Origin: JBIOWF01 sp044868295 | GTDB taxonomy: Bacteria; Actinomycetota; Actinomycetes; Streptosporangiales; Streptosporangiaceae | Assembly (NCBI GenBank): GCA_044868295.1 | Contig: JBIOWF010000065.1 | Location: 1 to 6,949, forward strand | Direction: 5' to 3' | Length of the DNA: 6,949 nt | Shown: piece by piece, positions 6,067-6,949 of the stretch | How positions within the stretch are numbered: the first letter of the stretch is position 1 | Layout of the letters: each line of letters starts with the position of its first letter | The notes under the pieces: model-generated | Databases searched by the model: none | Told to the model about the DNA's origin: nothing | Seen by the model: only the letters and a program-made list of their open reading frames with translations | Translations under genes and position numbers: made by a program

Positions 6067-6949
6067 ATGACGATCGAGGTATCCCTCGGCGACGAGGCGG
6101 AAGCCGCGCACGCGGTCAGGCGTCAGCTGGTCGCCGAGGGAGTGCCTGCGGCGCTGGCCGCCAAGGATCCGACGCTCTGGGGGCCGGACGCGCGGGCCGA
6201 GGCGGCGGTCCGGCTCGGCTGGCTCGACCTGCCCCTCACGAGCAGGGAGCTGCTTCCCGAGATCGGCAATCTCGTCGAGATGGCGCGGGCGGAGGGCCTG
6301 GACCACGTCGTGCTCGCCGGGATGGGCGGATCGTCCCTGGCCCCCGAGGTGATCTGCGCCACCGAGGACGTGCCGCTGACCGTCCTCGACACCACCGATC
6401 CTGGTCAGGTACGGCGAGCGCTCGGCGACCGGCTCGACCGGACGCTCGTGGTGGTCGCCAGCAAGAGCGGCGGCACGATCGAGACCGACAGCCATCGGCG
6501 GATCTACGAGAAGGCCTTCAAGGACGCGGGGATCGATCCGGCCGAGCGCATCGTGGTCGTCACCGATCCCGGCTCTCCGCTTGAGCAGTCGGCCATCGAG
6601 TCCGGCTACCAGGTCATCCTGGCCGACTCGAACGTCGGCGGCCGCTACAGCGCCCTCAGCGCCTTCGGCCTGGTGCCGAGCGCGCTGGCCGGGGTCGACG
6701 TGGTGAAACTGCTCGACGACGCCGCCGCCGTACGGCCGCTCCTGGGGCGGGACGAGGGCAACCCGGGCCTGGACCTGGGCGCGCTGCTCGGCGCCGAGGC
6801 GCTGGCCGGCCGCGACAAGCTGATCCTGCGCGACCGCCTGTCCGACATCAACGGGCTGCCGGACTGGATCGAACAGCTGGTCGCCGAGTCGACCGGCAAG
6901 TCGGGCAGGGGCATCCTGCCCGTGGTGGGCGCCGAAGCGGCCGAGGCCG
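6067..6949 (+). CDS. pgi: Glucose-6-phosphate isomerase, N-terminal part (cut by window end)
   Basis: This cytoplasmic enzyme interconverts glucose 6-phosphate and fructose 6-phosphate, linking the non-oxidative pentose phosphate products to glycolysis and to the oxidative branch. The frame is open from ATG 6067 to the window edge (294 codons plus one base); members of this form are about 530-560 aa, so roughly the first half is seen. Two SIS-type sugar-phosphate segments are visible: GMGGSSLAPE at 85-94 with DTTDP at 108-112, and SKSGGTIET at 132-140, the phosphate-binding loop. VTDPGS follows at 165-170, then NVGGRYSALSAFGL at 189-202, which fits the Pgi family signature. The second half, with the catalytic His/Lys region, lies outside the window. 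The short N-terminus before GMGGSS resembles actinobacterial Pgi and the Pgi half of Tal-Pgi fusions more than E. coli Pgi. It is third in the tkt-tal-pgi operon; zwf and opcA would be the expected next genes. Confidence 0.95.
   Translation, partial: MTIEVSLGDEAEAAHAVRRQLVAEGVPAALAAKDPTLWGPDARAEAAVRLGWLDLPLTSRELLPEIGNLVEMARAEGLDHVVLAGMGGSSLAPEVICATEDVPLTVLDTTDPGQVRRALGDRLDRTLVVVASKSGGTIETDSHRRIYEKAFKDAGIDPAERIVVVTDPGSPLEQSAIESGYQVILADSNVGGRYSALSAFGLVPSALAGVDVVKLLDDAAAVRPLLGRDEGNPGLDLGALLGAEALAGRDKLILRDRLSDINGLPDWIEQLVAESTGKSGRGILPVVGAEAAEA

Noticed and set aside
4573..6495. 640-aa minus-strand open frame antisense to tkt, tal and pgi
   Set aside because: It crosses three securely identified plus-strand genes, has shadow-frame composition (Asp/Arg/Val/Gly-rich) and shows no recognisable motif. 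Stop codons are rare in this frame because of codon bias.
1..6949. Mobile elements, CRISPR arrays, tRNA/rRNA genes, att sites, toxin-antitoxin or defence genes
   Set aside because: Looked for on both strands. Apart from the intergenic region, the window is filled by five recognisable genes, with no transposase, phase of direct repeats, tRNA-like cloverleaf or terminal inverted repeats.

Overview
This is a high-GC, gene-dense window from an actinomycete chromosome. The evidence is the strong G/C preference at third codon positions, the non-ATG starts, an actinobacterial-type transketolase and transaldolase, and a heme O synthase gene (ctaB) divergent from tkt-tal. That last arrangement is known from mycobacteria and many other Actinobacteria. 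A Streptosporangiales-like or related filamentous actinomycete is a reasonable guess, but the sequence alone does not fix the genus.

Layout. (1) About 34-1602, plus strand: a protein with a Tat-type signal peptide, resembling the large (beta) subunit of N,N-dimethylformamidase; its true substrate is unknown. (2) 1620-2555, minus strand: ctaB, protoheme IX farnesyltransferase, convergent with gene 1 across only 17 bases. (3) 2556-2819: a 264-base divergent intergenic region holding the promoters of ctaB and of the plus-strand operon, plus three small inverted repeats and a short direct repeat. (4) 2820-4949: tkt, starting at TTG. (5) 4960-6063: tal. (6) 6067 to the window edge: the N-terminal 294 codons of pgi, cut by the end of the window.

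How the genes work together. tkt, tal and pgi sit 10 and 3 bases apart, each with a Shine-Dalgarno sequence in or touching the gene before it, so they look like one translationally coupled operon. Transketolase and transaldolase run the non-oxidative pentose phosphate pathway. Glucose-6-phosphate isomerase returns the fructose 6-phosphate they make to glucose 6-phosphate, which would feed the oxidative branch (zwf, opcA, pgl are the expected but unseen downstream genes). ctaB makes heme O, the precursor of heme A for the aa3-type cytochrome oxidase. The dimethylformamidase-like gene has no obvious link to either pathway and is the only accessory-looking gene here.

I found no mobile element, CRISPR array, tRNA, rRNA or clear riboswitch, and no convincing new multi-gene system. 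The most notable points are the Tat-exported dimethylformamidase-like protein, a Glu at the usual Asp metal-ligand position of transketolase, and the tal-pgi junction that parallels natural Tal-Pgi fusion proteins.
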